64,000 nucleotides of DNA from NCBI RefSeq assembly GCF_028596025.1, contig NZ_CP117167.1, forward strand, positions 4,898,001-4,962,000. The letters are read 5' to 3'. The notes beneath the pieces are model-generated. The model was not told where the DNA came from. It saw nothing but the letters and a program-made list of their open reading frames with translations, and did not search any database. Every line of letters starts with the position of its first letter. The stretch's first letter is position 1. Positions 28,696 through 36,505 of this stretch are shown here, piece by piece. This DNA comes from Mucilaginibacter jinjuensis (GTDB lineage: Bacteria > Bacteroidota > Bacteroidia > Sphingobacteriales > Sphingobacteriaceae). Position numbers and translations under genes: made by a program.

Positions 28696-29754
28696 ATGTC
28701 GTACCAAAAAATTACTGAGCTTTTAGGCAAAGACGCAGATTCGCTTTTAAACCACGAATGCAAAACTTTTTCTAAGGATTTATTACACGCCCCCTCACCC
28801 GATTTTATCGATAACGTATTCTTAAACACTAACCGCAACCCGCAGGTGCTGCGCAATCTGGCCGCCATTTATAATCACGGTCGCTTAGGAGGCACAGGCT
28901 ATTTGTCGATACTCCCGGTTGATCAGGGCATCGAGCATACCGCTGGTGCATCGTTTGCCAAAAACCCGATGTACTTCGACCCCGAAAATATTATCAAACT
29001 GGCGCTCGAAGCAGGCTCGAACGCCGTGGCTACCACATTTGGCAACCTGGCCAGTGTGGCACGCAAGTATGCCCATAAAATACCATTCCTGGTGAAGCTT
29101 AATCACAACGAATTGCTCACCTACCCTACCAAGTACGATCAGATTATGTTCGGTTCGGTAGATGATGCCTGGAACCTGGGTGCAGCTGCTGTTGGTGCTA
29201 CGATATATTTTGGTTCTGAAGAATCAGACCGCCAGATTGTGGAAGTAGCCAAAGCCTTTGAACGTGCCCACCAGTTAGGCCTCCCTACCGTTTTATGGTG
29301 CTATACCCGTAACAATGCCTTCAAAAAAGACGGCGTTAATTACGAAACCGCAACGGATATTACCGCCCAGGCCAACCACATTGGCGTAACCATACAAGCC
29401 GATATTATTAAACAAAAAATGCCAGATGTAAACGGAGGTTTTACCACCATCGGTTTCTCTAAAACAGACCCGCTAATGTACAGCGAACTGGTTACCGACA
29501 ACCCGATTGATATGTGCCGTTACCAGGTAGCCAATTGCTACATGGGCCGCGCAGGCTTGATTAATTCAGGTGGTGAATCAAAAGGCGCATCAGACCTGGC
29601 CGATTCTGTAAAAAATGCCGTAATCAACAAACGCGCCGGTGGTTCGGGTTTGATCCTGGGTCGCCGCTCTTTCCAACGCCCGTTTGCTGAAGGGGTAGAC
29701 TTCTTGCATACGATACAGGATGTATATCTAGAGAAAGAGATAGGGCTGGCTTAA
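28696..29754 (+). CDS. fbaB: Class I fructose-bisphosphate aldolase (FbaB/DhnA type)
   Basis: 352 residues, the usual length for the archaeal/bacterial-type class I aldolase. It cleaves fructose 1,6-bisphosphate to dihydroxyacetone phosphate and glyceraldehyde 3-phosphate, forming a Schiff base with a lysine. It has the family's N-terminal extension, the LPVDQGIEHTAGASF block around residues 75-90, the VKLNHNELL segment, and the C-terminal GRRSFQRPF phosphate-binding loop. Central glycolysis/gluconeogenesis. It is a single gene; the intergenic DNA downstream is a complex nested repeat. Confidence 0.93.
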   Translation: MSYQKITELLGKDADSLLNHECKTFSKDLLHAPSPDFIDNVFLNTNRNPQVLRNLAAIYNHGRLGGTGYLSILPVDQGIEHTAGASFAKNPMYFDPENIIKLALEAGSNAVATTFGNLASVARKYAHKIPFLVKLNHNELLTYPTKYDQIMFGSVDDAWNLGAAAVGATIYFGSEESDRQIVEVAKAFERAHQLGLPTVLWCYTRNNAFKKDGVNYETATDITAQANHIGVTIQADIIKQKMPDVNGGFTTIGFSKTDPLMYSELVTDNPIDMCRYQVANCYMGRAGLINSGGESKGASDLADSVKNAVINKRAGGSGLILGRRSFQRPFAEGVDFLHTIQDVYLEKEIGLA

Positions 29755-29760
29755 TATTTA

Positions 29761-30035
29761 GGTAGCAGTAGCAAAGTGGCAGTAGCAGTCCCAGGATAAA
29801 AGACTTTGGGACGAAGGACAAACGGAGGATATTACTATTCATCTTATCCTTCGTCTTTTATCCCAAAATCTTTTATCTATCATACGCTGTCGCAAGTTTA
29901 GCGCAGCGTAACTTGTGACTTGTCTATTGTAAGCTTTCAGCTTACGTTAGGTGAAACCTTACTCCAGATTAACCATCCCGATGATAATCGGGACGATAAC
30001 GAAGTGGCTTTTCAAAACTGCTACTGCTACTAACC
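29761..30035. repeat. Nested inverted repeats after fbaB
   Basis: Outer arms GTAGCAGTAGC (29761) and GCTACTGCTAC (30020-30030) face each other. Inside, ATAAAAGACTTTGGGACGAAG and TCCTTCGTCTTTTATCCC form a second pair, and CGCTGTCGCAAGTTTAGC and the following AACTTGTGAC a third. Also a hairpin ATCCCGATGATAATCGGGAT near 29977. No gene in this 298-bp gap. Confidence 0.7.
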
Positions 30036-30052
30036 ACCGCAACTCTTAAAAA

Positions 30053-31705
30053 CTATTTCTTCAAATAGCTCTCCCGCACTGCCTTAAACTCCGAGCCTTG
30101 TTTCCATTGCGGCCATTCATTGCTGTAGGCTAATTTTTTTCCGACTAAGAACACCAGCCTTAAATCTTCGATGGTGCCGCTTACATCCCATTTGGTGGCA
30201 TCGTATTCGTCGTTGGGTTTGTGGTATACGCTGCTGTTGTAGTATTCGTGCATTTTCAGGCCGGCTTCTTTGCCCTGGGCCACCAGGTCGGTACCGGTTT
30301 CGATATATAAGGCAGGGATACCTACTTTAGCAAAGTTAAAGTGGTCTGAACGGAAATACATCCCTTTTGATGGCACAGCCTCTGGCTCAATGTGGCGGCC
30401 TTGTGTTTTTGCAGCTTCGGCCAGGTAATCTTCCAGTTGCGATTGTCCGTACCCTACAACCGAAATATCCTTAGTTTTTCCGTAGGGATAAAACATGTCC
30501 ATATTAATATCAGCCACTGTTTTATTTTTAGGGAAAGCCGGATTTTCAGCATAGTAAGCCGATCCCCATAAACCCTGTTCTTCTGCTGTTACTGAGAGGA
30601 AAATAATGGTACGCTCTGGCTTCGTCTTCATACTTTTAAAAGCTTTAGCCAGTTCAAGCAAACCTGCAGTTCCGCTGGCATTGTCAATGGCTCCGTTATA
30701 GATACTATCGCCTTTGGCATCGGGTTTACTGATACCGAAGTGGTCCCAGTGTGCAGAGTAAATAATGCACTCATCGGCATGTTTAGTCCCTGTAATTTTG
30801 GCAATCACGTTGTGCGACTGGTTGTACTTGCACGTAGTACTTAAACCGGTTGTGATATTCAAGTTCAATGGGCTGCCTTTAAAACCTGGGGCCAATGCTT
30901 TAGCCAGCATCGTTTTATAATCTGTGCCGATGGTTGCAAACAGTTTTTCTGTTGCTGGTAAAGTTAACCAACCTTCAAAAGCACATTTGTAGCTTTCGTG
31001 ACCACGCGGGTCGAGGTATAGTTTAGATGCCTTCCAGCTATTAGCAACTACGCTAAATCCATAAGCAGCAGGTGCAGTATCATGGATAATTAAACAACCT
31101 TTTGCACCATGTTTGGCGGCTTCGTCGTATTTATAAGTCCAGCGGCCATAGTAGGTCATGGTTTTACCTTTAAATTGTTTGGCATCGTAATACCCCGGAT
31201 CATTCACCAGCACCACTACAATTTTGCCTTTGACATCCAGCCCGGCATAATCATCGTGATTAAACTCTGGTGCCGAAATACCGAAACCTGCAAATACCAA
31301 TTCTTCATTTTTAAGGTCGATACGGGCATCGGTGCGGCGTGTCCATAACACGTAATCTTTTAATCCTTCCAGATCGAAACTGGCGTTGGCACCGGTAACC
31401 TTCATCTGCGGATCGGGATTGGTGTAGATAGATACCATTGGCACTGGCTGCAAATAGCTGCCTTTATTGCCTGGCTCGAGACCCAAAGCTTTAAACTGGC
31501 CTTGCAAATAATCGAGCGTAGCGGTTTCTCCCGGACTAAACGGCAGGCGTCCCTGTAGCTTGTCTGACGATACTTCGCTTACGTATTTACGGTAACTGGC
31601 TTCGCTGAAGGCGTTTAGCCCATCTGTATTTTGAGCCATCGCTTGGTACAAACTGCCGGTTAAACAGACTGCAAGCAGGGAGCGCTTTATGTTTTTGATA
31701 TTCAT
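30053..31705 (-). CDS. Secreted M28 family zinc aminopeptidase with PA domain
   Basis: 550 residues. Signal peptide 1-24 (ending AMAQ). Residues about 110-230 form a protease-associated domain. The M28 catalytic domain follows, with zinc-ligand and catalytic segments SAHWDHFG (His319), AIDNASGTAGLLELA, VTAEEQGLWGSAYY (general base and ligand glutamates), INMDMFYPYG (ligand Asp) and SDHFNFAKVGIPAL (last His). Family members remove N-terminal residues from peptides in the periplasm or at the cell surface. Single gene. Confidence 0.94.
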   Translation of the reverse strand: MNIKNIKRSLLAVCLTGSLYQAMAQNTDGLNAFSEASYRKYVSEVSSDKLQGRLPFSPGETATLDYLQGQFKALGLEPGNKGSYLQPVPMVSIYTNPDPQMKVTGANASFDLEGLKDYVLWTRRTDARIDLKNEELVFAGFGISAPEFNHDDYAGLDVKGKIVVVLVNDPGYYDAKQFKGKTMTYYGRWTYKYDEAAKHGAKGCLIIHDTAPAAYGFSVVANSWKASKLYLDPRGHESYKCAFEGWLTLPATEKLFATIGTDYKTMLAKALAPGFKGSPLNLNITTGLSTTCKYNQSHNVIAKITGTKHADECIIYSAHWDHFGISKPDAKGDSIYNGAIDNASGTAGLLELAKAFKSMKTKPERTIIFLSVTAEEQGLWGSAYYAENPAFPKNKTVADINMDMFYPYGKTKDISVVGYGQSQLEDYLAEAAKTQGRHIEPEAVPSKGMYFRSDHFNFAKVGIPALYIETGTDLVAQGKEAGLKMHEYYNSSVYHKPNDEYDATKWDVSGTIEDLRLVFLVGKKLAYSNEWPQWKQGSEFKAVRESYLKK

Positions 31706-31905
31706 TTGGATGCGTTAATTTGTTTGAAACGGCAAAATACGCATCTGAATTAACAGAATTAAAGAATTTTCAGAATTACAACATCCTTTCTTTTGAATCA
31801 ATCCCTTCCTCGTTATGACTTAGATATATCCTCATTTTCTAAAATGACTAAAATGATCCATCCATTCTCTACATAAAACACTCATTTTTAATCAAATTAA
31901 ATTTT

Positions 31906-32079
31906 ATGAAAGAGAAAATTGAACTGGATATAAATACCGACTTATCCATCCCGGCCAAAAAAGCATGGCAAAAACCGGGTGTCGAAATTATAAGTCAAGA
32001 CATCGAATCCGGGCAGGCTGGAATTTTCCAGGAAGCAACCTTTGCCGGTTTAGATCCATTTTCGCTTTACAATTCTTAA
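31906..32079 (+). CDS. Orphan 57-residue peptide resembling a RiPP precursor
   Basis: ATG at 31906 opens a 57-residue frame (MKEKIELDINTDLSIPAKKA at the start). It contains KKAWQKPGVEII near residues 18-29, the K-x-W/Y-xx-P pattern of Bacteroidota ribosomal-peptide leaders that are read by PqqD-like recognition domains, then an SG pair (35-36) and a tail with Gly, Phe and Ser/Thr. An intrinsic terminator follows 13 nt after the stop. No modification enzyme (radical SAM, B1/B2 lasso, lanthipeptide or grasp) is adjacent. Its identity as a precursor is inference from the leader pattern; it could also be a small regulatory or structural protein. Confidence 0.5.
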   Translation: MKEKIELDINTDLSIPAKKAWQKPGVEIISQDIESGQAGIFQEATFAGLDPFSLYNS

Positions 32080-32091
32080 CTTATATGCTCT

Positions 32092-32128
32092 GGCGCAAGT
32101 ATTAGCTTACGCCCTTTTATTTTTTTTT
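32092..32128 (+). terminator. Intrinsic terminator after the small peptide gene
   Basis: GGCGCAAG, 5-nt loop, GCTTACGCC (one mismatch) is followed by CTTTTATTTTTTTTTAA. It supports the 31906-32079 frame as a separate transcribed gene. The word TGGCGCAAGT recurs in another hairpin at 32293-32310. Confidence 0.8.
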
Positions 32129-32333
32129 AAAGTAAATAATTAAACAATTAACACCCGTTCCGGGAATCTTGCCCGGAAGCCTGCAATTTGATGCAGACAA
32201 TTTTTTCTTCTTTATTTCATAATTAAAGTGGCTTGTTAATACCTTCTGAATTAAAGGTCTTACAAAGAAAATAAACAAGATAATAAGTTTTCGTGGCGCA
32301 AGTGCGTCACAAGGCAAAACCCACATTAATTAT

Positions 32334-32341
32334 TACTTTTG
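32334..32341 (+). promoter_or_regulatory. Candidate -7 box, upstream of the UbiD gene
   Basis: TACTTTTG fits TAnnTTTG and lies 148 nt before the UbiD start. The leader between them is occupied by a type D repeat (32361-32463). No other gene lies in the 410-bp gap 32080-32489; 32134-32290 is AT-rich with nothing recognisable. Confidence 0.35.
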
Positions 32342-32360
32342 AGGCTGTCTGAATGGCCCG

Positions 32361-32463
32361 TGCGATTCCCCTCTCGAGAGGGGTGCAGGGGTGTGTCCCT
32401 GCATGTAAAACACAGCCCTGCCATCACACAATTGCGGCCCGCCCCCTCTCGAGAGGGGGAATT
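32361..32463. repeat. Palindromic repeat type D within a 5' leader
   Basis: CCCCTCTCGAGAGGGG at the left and CCCCCTCTCGAGAGGGGG at the right are each perfect palindromes and are also inverted copies, with GCAGGGGTGTGTCCCTGC between. The right arm ends only 27 bp before the UbiD start codon. Confidence 0.85.
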
Positions 32464-32489
32464 GAAAAAGCTCAGACTTATAGTACTAC

Positions 32490-34331
32490 ATGGGTTACAA
32501 AAGCTTACAAGCCTGCATTACCGATCTGGAAAAACATGGTCACCTTATCCGTATTAAAGACGAAGTTGACCCTTATTTAGAAATGGCTGCTATACACCTG
32601 CGCGTGTTTGAACAGCAGGGGCCTGCCCTGCTCTTCGAGAAAGTAAAGGGCAGTAAATTCCCTGCGGTTTCTAACCTGTTTGGCACGCTCGAGCGGTCGG
32701 AATTTATTTTCAGGGATACGCTGGAGAAGATCAAGACACTGGTTGATATCAAAAGCGATCCGCTGAAAGCTATTAAAAACCCGGTTAAATACGCTAATGT
32801 TGCCATGACTGCGCTTTCGGCCTTACCCATGAAAGTGAGTAGCAGTAACATTAAAAACTTCAACAAAACCACCATTGATGCCCTGCCGCAGATTGTGAAC
32901 TGGCCTATGGATGGCGGCCCGTTTGTAACCATGCCCCAGGTTTATACCGAGGATATGGACAAGCCCGGCATCATGAACGCCAACCTGGGTATGTACCGCA
33001 TCCAATTGGGTGGTAACGATTATATCCAGAACGAGGAGATCGGCCTGCATTATCAATTGCACCGGGGCATCGGCATCCATCAAACTAAAGCAAACGCCAA
33101 AGGCCAGCCCTTAAAGGTGAGCATATTTGTAGGTGGGCCGCCATCGCACCCGGTTGCAGCAGTAATGCCCTTACCAGAAGGATTATCTGAAATGACTTTC
33201 GCCGGAGCACTGGGTAACCGACGCTTCCGATACTTTTATGATGCCGAAGGCTTCTGCATTTCTGCCGATGCCGATTTTGTAGTTACCGGCACAGTAATGC
33301 CGCACGAAAATAAACCCGAAGGCCCATTTGGCGATCACCTGGGTTATTACAGTTTAACGCACCCTTTCCCGCTGATGAAGGTGCATAATGTGTATCATCG
33401 TAAGGATGCCATCTGGTCGTTCACCGTAGTAGGCCGACCGCCACAGGAGGATACCAGCTTTGGCGCATTAATTCATGAGATCACCGGCTCTGCTTTGCCT
33501 AAAGAAATACCGGGTTTACATGCGGTAAATGCGGTTGATGCTGCAGGTGTTCATCCACTCCTATTCGCCACGGGTAGCGAACGTTATACCCCATACCTCA
33601 AAGAGCGCAAGCCACAGGAAATATTAACTATCGCCAATCACATCTTCGGTAAAAATCAACTAAGCCTGGCTAAATACTTGTTCATCGCCGCACAGGAAGA
33701 CGACCCGAAACTAGATGTAAATGATATTTACGGTTTCCTGAAACATTGCCTCGAACGCATTGATTTAACCCGAGACCTGCACTTCCATACCCGCACCACC
33801 ATTGATACCCTCGATTATAGCGGCAGCGGATTGAATAGCGGCAGTAAAGTAGCAGTGGCAGTGGCAGGTGATAAAAAAAGAGAGCTGTGGTCAGAGTTAC
33901 CAACTGATTTTACCCTGCCCGAAATCTTCACAGATTATAAATTAGCCATGCCTGGAGTACTGGCAGTTAAAGCACCCAAATATCAATTGGAGCTGGAAAC
34001 CCAAAGACAGGTAAGCACCCTAAACGACCATTTTAAAACAGCTGATCTTAGCGGCCTGCCATTAATGGTTTTGTGCGACGATGCCCAGTTTACTGCAGCC
34101 AACATTAATAACCTGGTTTGGGTTACGTTTACGCGCAGCAACCCATCGCACGATATTTTTGGTATCAATAGTTTTACAGAACACAAGCACTGGGGCTGCG
34201 CCGGTCCGCTGATTATTGATGCCAGGATGAAACCCCACCACGCGCCCGAGTTGATAAAAGACCCTGAAGTGGAGAAAAAGGTGGATTTATTAGTTAATAG
34301 TTCGTGGTTCATAGATCATAGTAAGAAGTAG
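32490..34331 (+). CDS. UbiD family (de)carboxylase
   Basis: 613 residues, within the UbiD range for the long Bacteroidota form. UbiD enzymes use prenylated FMN to decarboxylate aromatic and unsaturated acids. The N-terminal alpha/beta domain begins at residue 1 and the cofactor-binding central split-barrel domain starts near residue 130. Conserved blocks visible are LGMYRIQLGGNDY, HYQLHRGIGIHQTKA, VFVGGPPSHPVAAVMPLPEGLSE-type and EGPFGDHLGYYS. In Bacteroidota such a gene is commonly linked to menaquinone (futalosine-type) biosynthesis, which is inference here. The family's flavin prenyltransferase UbiX is not in the window. Confidence 0.92.
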   Translation: MGYKSLQACITDLEKHGHLIRIKDEVDPYLEMAAIHLRVFEQQGPALLFEKVKGSKFPAVSNLFGTLERSEFIFRDTLEKIKTLVDIKSDPLKAIKNPVKYANVAMTALSALPMKVSSSNIKNFNKTTIDALPQIVNWPMDGGPFVTMPQVYTEDMDKPGIMNANLGMYRIQLGGNDYIQNEEIGLHYQLHRGIGIHQTKANAKGQPLKVSIFVGGPPSHPVAAVMPLPEGLSEMTFAGALGNRRFRYFYDAEGFCISADADFVVTGTVMPHENKPEGPFGDHLGYYSLTHPFPLMKVHNVYHRKDAIWSFTVVGRPPQEDTSFGALIHEITGSALPKEIPGLHAVNAVDAAGVHPLLFATGSERYTPYLKERKPQEILTIANHIFGKNQLSLAKYLFIAAQEDDPKLDVNDIYGFLKHCLERIDLTRDLHFHTRTTIDTLDYSGSGLNSGSKVAVAVAGDKKRELWSELPTDFTLPEIFTDYKLAMPGVLAVKAPKYQLELETQRQVSTLNDHFKTADLSGLPLMVLCDDAQFTAANINNLVWVTFTRSNPSHDIFGINSFTEHKHWGCAGPLIIDARMKPHHAPELIKDPEVEKKVDLLVNSSWFIDHSKK

Positions 34332-34436
34332 CAGGGGCAAGTGGCAGTAGCAGTTTCGCTTGTTTTTACGACTACGCACCAATGAACTATTGAACCGGTG
34401 AACAAATGAACCCAATAAACTCAATCAACTATTCAC
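34332..34436. repeat. Low-complexity intergenic tract between UbiD and dapA
   Basis: GCAGGGGCAAGTGGCAGTAGCAGT at 34332-34355 (split here as GCAGGGGCAAG and TGGCAGTAGCAG) matches the outer arm at 29761. TGAACTATTGAACC...AATCAACTATTCAC (34382-34436) is of the TGAGTGGTTGATTAAG class seen at 51999 and 56183. Confidence 0.55.
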
Positions 34437-34479
34437 ATAATCAACATTATCATTAAATTAGCACCCTTTATATTAAACC

Positions 34480-35364
34480 ATGAACAAATTTTACGGTACA
34501 GGGGTAGCCATGGTAACCCCATTTGACGGGAGCGGACAAGTTGATTACCCTGCTCTTAAAAAATTAATCGACCACCTGATTGAGGGTGGCATCGATTACT
34601 TAGTTTCATTAGGTACAACCGGCGAAAGCGCCACTTTAAATAAGGACGAGAAGAAGAAGGTTTGGGCATACACTGCCGAAGTTAACAATGGCCGTGTGCC
34701 ATTGGTTGCCGGCATTGGCGGCAATAACACAGCCGAAGTTGTTGAAGAGATTAAAAACTTCGATACCACCGGCTACGATGCCATTTTATCGGCCAGCCCT
34801 AATTATAATAAGCCAACACAACAAGGTATTTATCTGCACTATAAAGCTATTGCTGAGGCTGCACCCCTACCTATTATTTTGTATAATGTACCAAGCCGTA
34901 CCGGCAGCAACATTGCCGCTGATACTACCGTAAAGCTGGCTAAAGAATTCAAAAACATCATTGCTATCAAAGAAGCTTCTGGTAACTTCGATCAGCTGAA
35001 CCATATTATGCGTGATAAGCCGGAGGAATTTTTGATGATCTCTGGCGATGACCCGATCTCGTTCCCGATGATTGCTATGGGTGCTGTGGGTGTAATTTCT
35101 GTTGTAGGTAATGCTTTGCCTAAACAGTTTTCAACCATGATTGACCTTTGCCTCGAAGGTAAGTTCAAAGAAGCCCAGCATGGCCATTTCGACCTGATTG
35201 AATTTACCCGCTTAATGTTTGTTGACGGCAGCCCTGCTGGTGTTAAAACTGCATTAAAAGAGATTGGTGTTTGTGGTGATACGGTACGTTTGCCATTGGT
35301 GCAGGTTAATGAGGATATTAAGGGAAAGATTATTGAAGAGACGAAGAGAATAGTTAACGCTTAA
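34480..35364 (+). CDS. dapA: 4-hydroxy-tetrahydrodipicolinate synthase
   Basis: 294 residues, typical DapA length. It condenses pyruvate with aspartate semialdehyde to start the lysine and diaminopimelate branch, supplying cell wall peptidoglycan. Active-site residues are intact: Thr46-Thr47 in GTTGES, Tyr135 in YNVPSRTG, and Schiff-base Lys164 in AIKEASGN. The TIM barrel occupies about 1-225 with the C-terminal helical domain after. Monocistronic, with a repeat-rich gap downstream. Confidence 0.95.
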   Translation: MNKFYGTGVAMVTPFDGSGQVDYPALKKLIDHLIEGGIDYLVSLGTTGESATLNKDEKKKVWAYTAEVNNGRVPLVAGIGGNNTAEVVEEIKNFDTTGYDAILSASPNYNKPTQQGIYLHYKAIAEAAPLPIILYNVPSRTGSNIAADTTVKLAKEFKNIIAIKEASGNFDQLNHIMRDKPEEFLMISGDDPISFPMIAMGAVGVISVVGNALPKQFSTMIDLCLEGKFKEAQHGHFDLIEFTRLMFVDGSPAGVKTALKEIGVCGDTVRLPLVQVNEDIKGKIIEETKRIVNA

Positions 35365-35371
35365 TCTCCCC

Positions 35372-35612
35372 TCGTCATTGCGAGGAACGAAGCAATCTCC
35401 GACCGATTCACGGTACCTTACATAGCGCAGAATTTACTATGAATGGGTTGTGCAATTATGAACGTCAGTCCCGCTCAATCGCCGCGGGTTGGGCTGTTAC
35501 TTTTGGCTTGATCCAAAAGTAACCAAAAGATCAAGACGCAAAAAAGCTCCACCGCACAAGCCCACTGCACGGCCACGCTTTTGCGTCTGGGCCATCGCTC
35601 CTAATTTCAGAC
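35372..35612. repeat. Repeat-filled gap after dapA (type C half plus type L)
   Basis: 35372-35400 is one arm of type C (GTCATTGCGAGGAACGAAGC). Then GTTACTTTTGG at 35496 and CCAAAAGTAAC at 35513 form a hairpin around CTTGAT, followed by CAAAAGATCAAG. This word is common in Bacteroidota intergenic DNA. No gene in this 341-bp gap. Confidence 0.75.
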
Positions 35613-35660
35613 ATAAAAGAGAAAGCCTCAAACGTTTCCGTTTGAGGCTTTCTCTTTTAT
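35613..35660. terminator. Perfect 22-bp bidirectional terminator
   Basis: ATAAAAGAGAAAGCCTCAAACG is exactly inverted after the 4-nt loop TTTC, with T-rich ends on both strands (CTCTTTTAT). It separates the dapA unit from the convergent CsbD gene. Confidence 0.92.
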
Positions 35661-35705
35661 GTTCGGAAAATAAATCCGAAATCGAAACTCCGAAATCCGA
35701 AATGA

Positions 35706-35891
35706 TTACAAACTATTGATCCACTTCACCAACTCATCGCGGCCTTTGCCGGTTTTTTGTTGAAGTTTGCCTAACAGTTCGTCGTCCTTGCCTTCTTCGT
35801 GTATCAAATCGTCGTCGGTTAAATCACCATAGGCTTGCTTGATCTTGCCTTTCAGCTCGTTCCAACCGCCTTTTAATTCTAACTTGTCCAT
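35706..35891 (-). CDS. CsbD family stress-response protein
   Basis: 61 residues with the CsbD pattern: an N-terminal [25 protein letters not shown] stretch (given here in part as [19 protein letters not shown]) and repeated [15 protein letters not shown] at the end. CsbD proteins are small, hydrophilic and induced by general stress; molecular function is unknown. The upstream gap is shared with the divergent DUF433 gene. Confidence 0.9.
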   Translation of the reverse strand: MDKLELKGGWNELKGKIKQAYGDLTDDDLIHEEGKDDELLGKLQQKTGKGRDELVKWINSL

Positions 35892-35936
35892 GTTGTTTTT
35901 ATATTTAGATGTGTTGGTATAACAGCTCTAAATATA

Positions 35937-35962
35937 TTTGGTTTAACAAATGATTATATTTG
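35937..35962 (+). promoter_or_regulatory. Candidate promoter of the DUF433 gene
   Basis: TTTG at 35937-35940 and TATATTTG at 35955-35962 (TAnnTTTG) are 14 nt apart, a little short for the consensus. The -7 box ends only 3 nt before ATG 35966, so the transcript is likely leaderless. Confidence 0.42.
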
Positions 35963-35965
35963 TAT

Positions 35966-36151
35966 ATGAACTACACAGAATATATTGAAATTAATCCCGA
36001 AAAACGCTTTGGTAAGCCCTGCGTTATCGGCACCCGTATTTCTGTATACGATGTATTGAGCTGGATGGCAGAAGGCATGTCAATCAGTGACATTATCGAC
36101 GATTTTCCGGAGCTTAATGAAATGCAGATTAAAGCCTGCTTAGCTTATTAA
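35966..36151 (+). CDS. Short DUF433 protein, probably truncated
   Basis: 61 residues from ATG 35966. The DUF433 hallmark is clear: INPEKRFGKPCVIGTRISVYDVLSWMAEG, given in part as GKPCVIGTRISVYDVLSWM. DUF433 is an antitoxin-like HTH/PIN-associated family whose full length is about 70-80 residues and usually ends AYAADRE... Here it stops at CLAY, so about ten residues of the last helix are missing. No DUF5615-type toxin partner is adjacent. The stop overlaps the 3' end of the convergent gene by 3 bp. Confidence 0.75.
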   Translation: MNYTEYIEINPEKRFGKPCVIGTRISVYDVLSWMAEGMSISDIIDDFPELNEMQIKACLAY

Positions 36152-36495
36152 GATTTGTTTTTATCTATAATTAAAGTTACTGGATTTGTTTTTAAAGAAA
36201 TAAAAGGCACCTTTCCAAGTACTGCAAAAATTATAGACGATCGCCTACCTCCATATTTTTCGTTTATCGACGCTCTTATTAATATCTCTTTCTGAATTAA
36301 ATCGATATATACTTCATTAAATTTTGCTTTCGGGATCCTACTTGCATTACCTTGCGAGCTTATACGCTTCAAGTACTCTTGAGTAACGGCTGTAATCTGT
36401 TTTTTGCCACCGTGGGCTAAAACAATTGTTTGTCCTACTAACGGAATTATATGTTCTTCCCAAACTTGATCAAAATCCAGATTACAACCTTTCAT
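36148..36495 (-). CDS. Hypothetical protein, 115 aa
   Basis: 115 residues from the ATG at 36495 (the open frame begins with a TTG two codons earlier). It is mixed alpha/beta with no signal peptide. A conserved-looking block is present at the end (YGGRRSSIIFAVLGKVPF). I do not recognise the family. It overlaps DUF433 by 3-4 bp at the 3' ends and its start lies 10 bp beyond the acs stop, so it may be on the acs transcript. Confidence 0.6.
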   Translation of the reverse strand: MKGCNLDFDQVWEEHIIPLVGQTIVLAHGGKKQITAVTQEYLKRISSQGNASRIPKAKFNEVYIDLIQKEILIRASINEKYGGRRSSIIFAVLGKVPFISLKTNPVTLIIDKNKS

Positions 36496-36505
36496 ATACA
36501 ATTAT

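Noticed and set aside
32117-32326. 69-aa minus-strand frame
   Set aside because: AT-rich, no homologous character, overlaps the terminator of the small peptide gene.
33842-33870. Possible intrusion of the GTAGCAGTGGC intergenic word into the UbiD gene
   Set aside because: It encodes KVAVAVAGDKK, which matches the normal conserved UbiD segment, so similarity to the repeat is chance.
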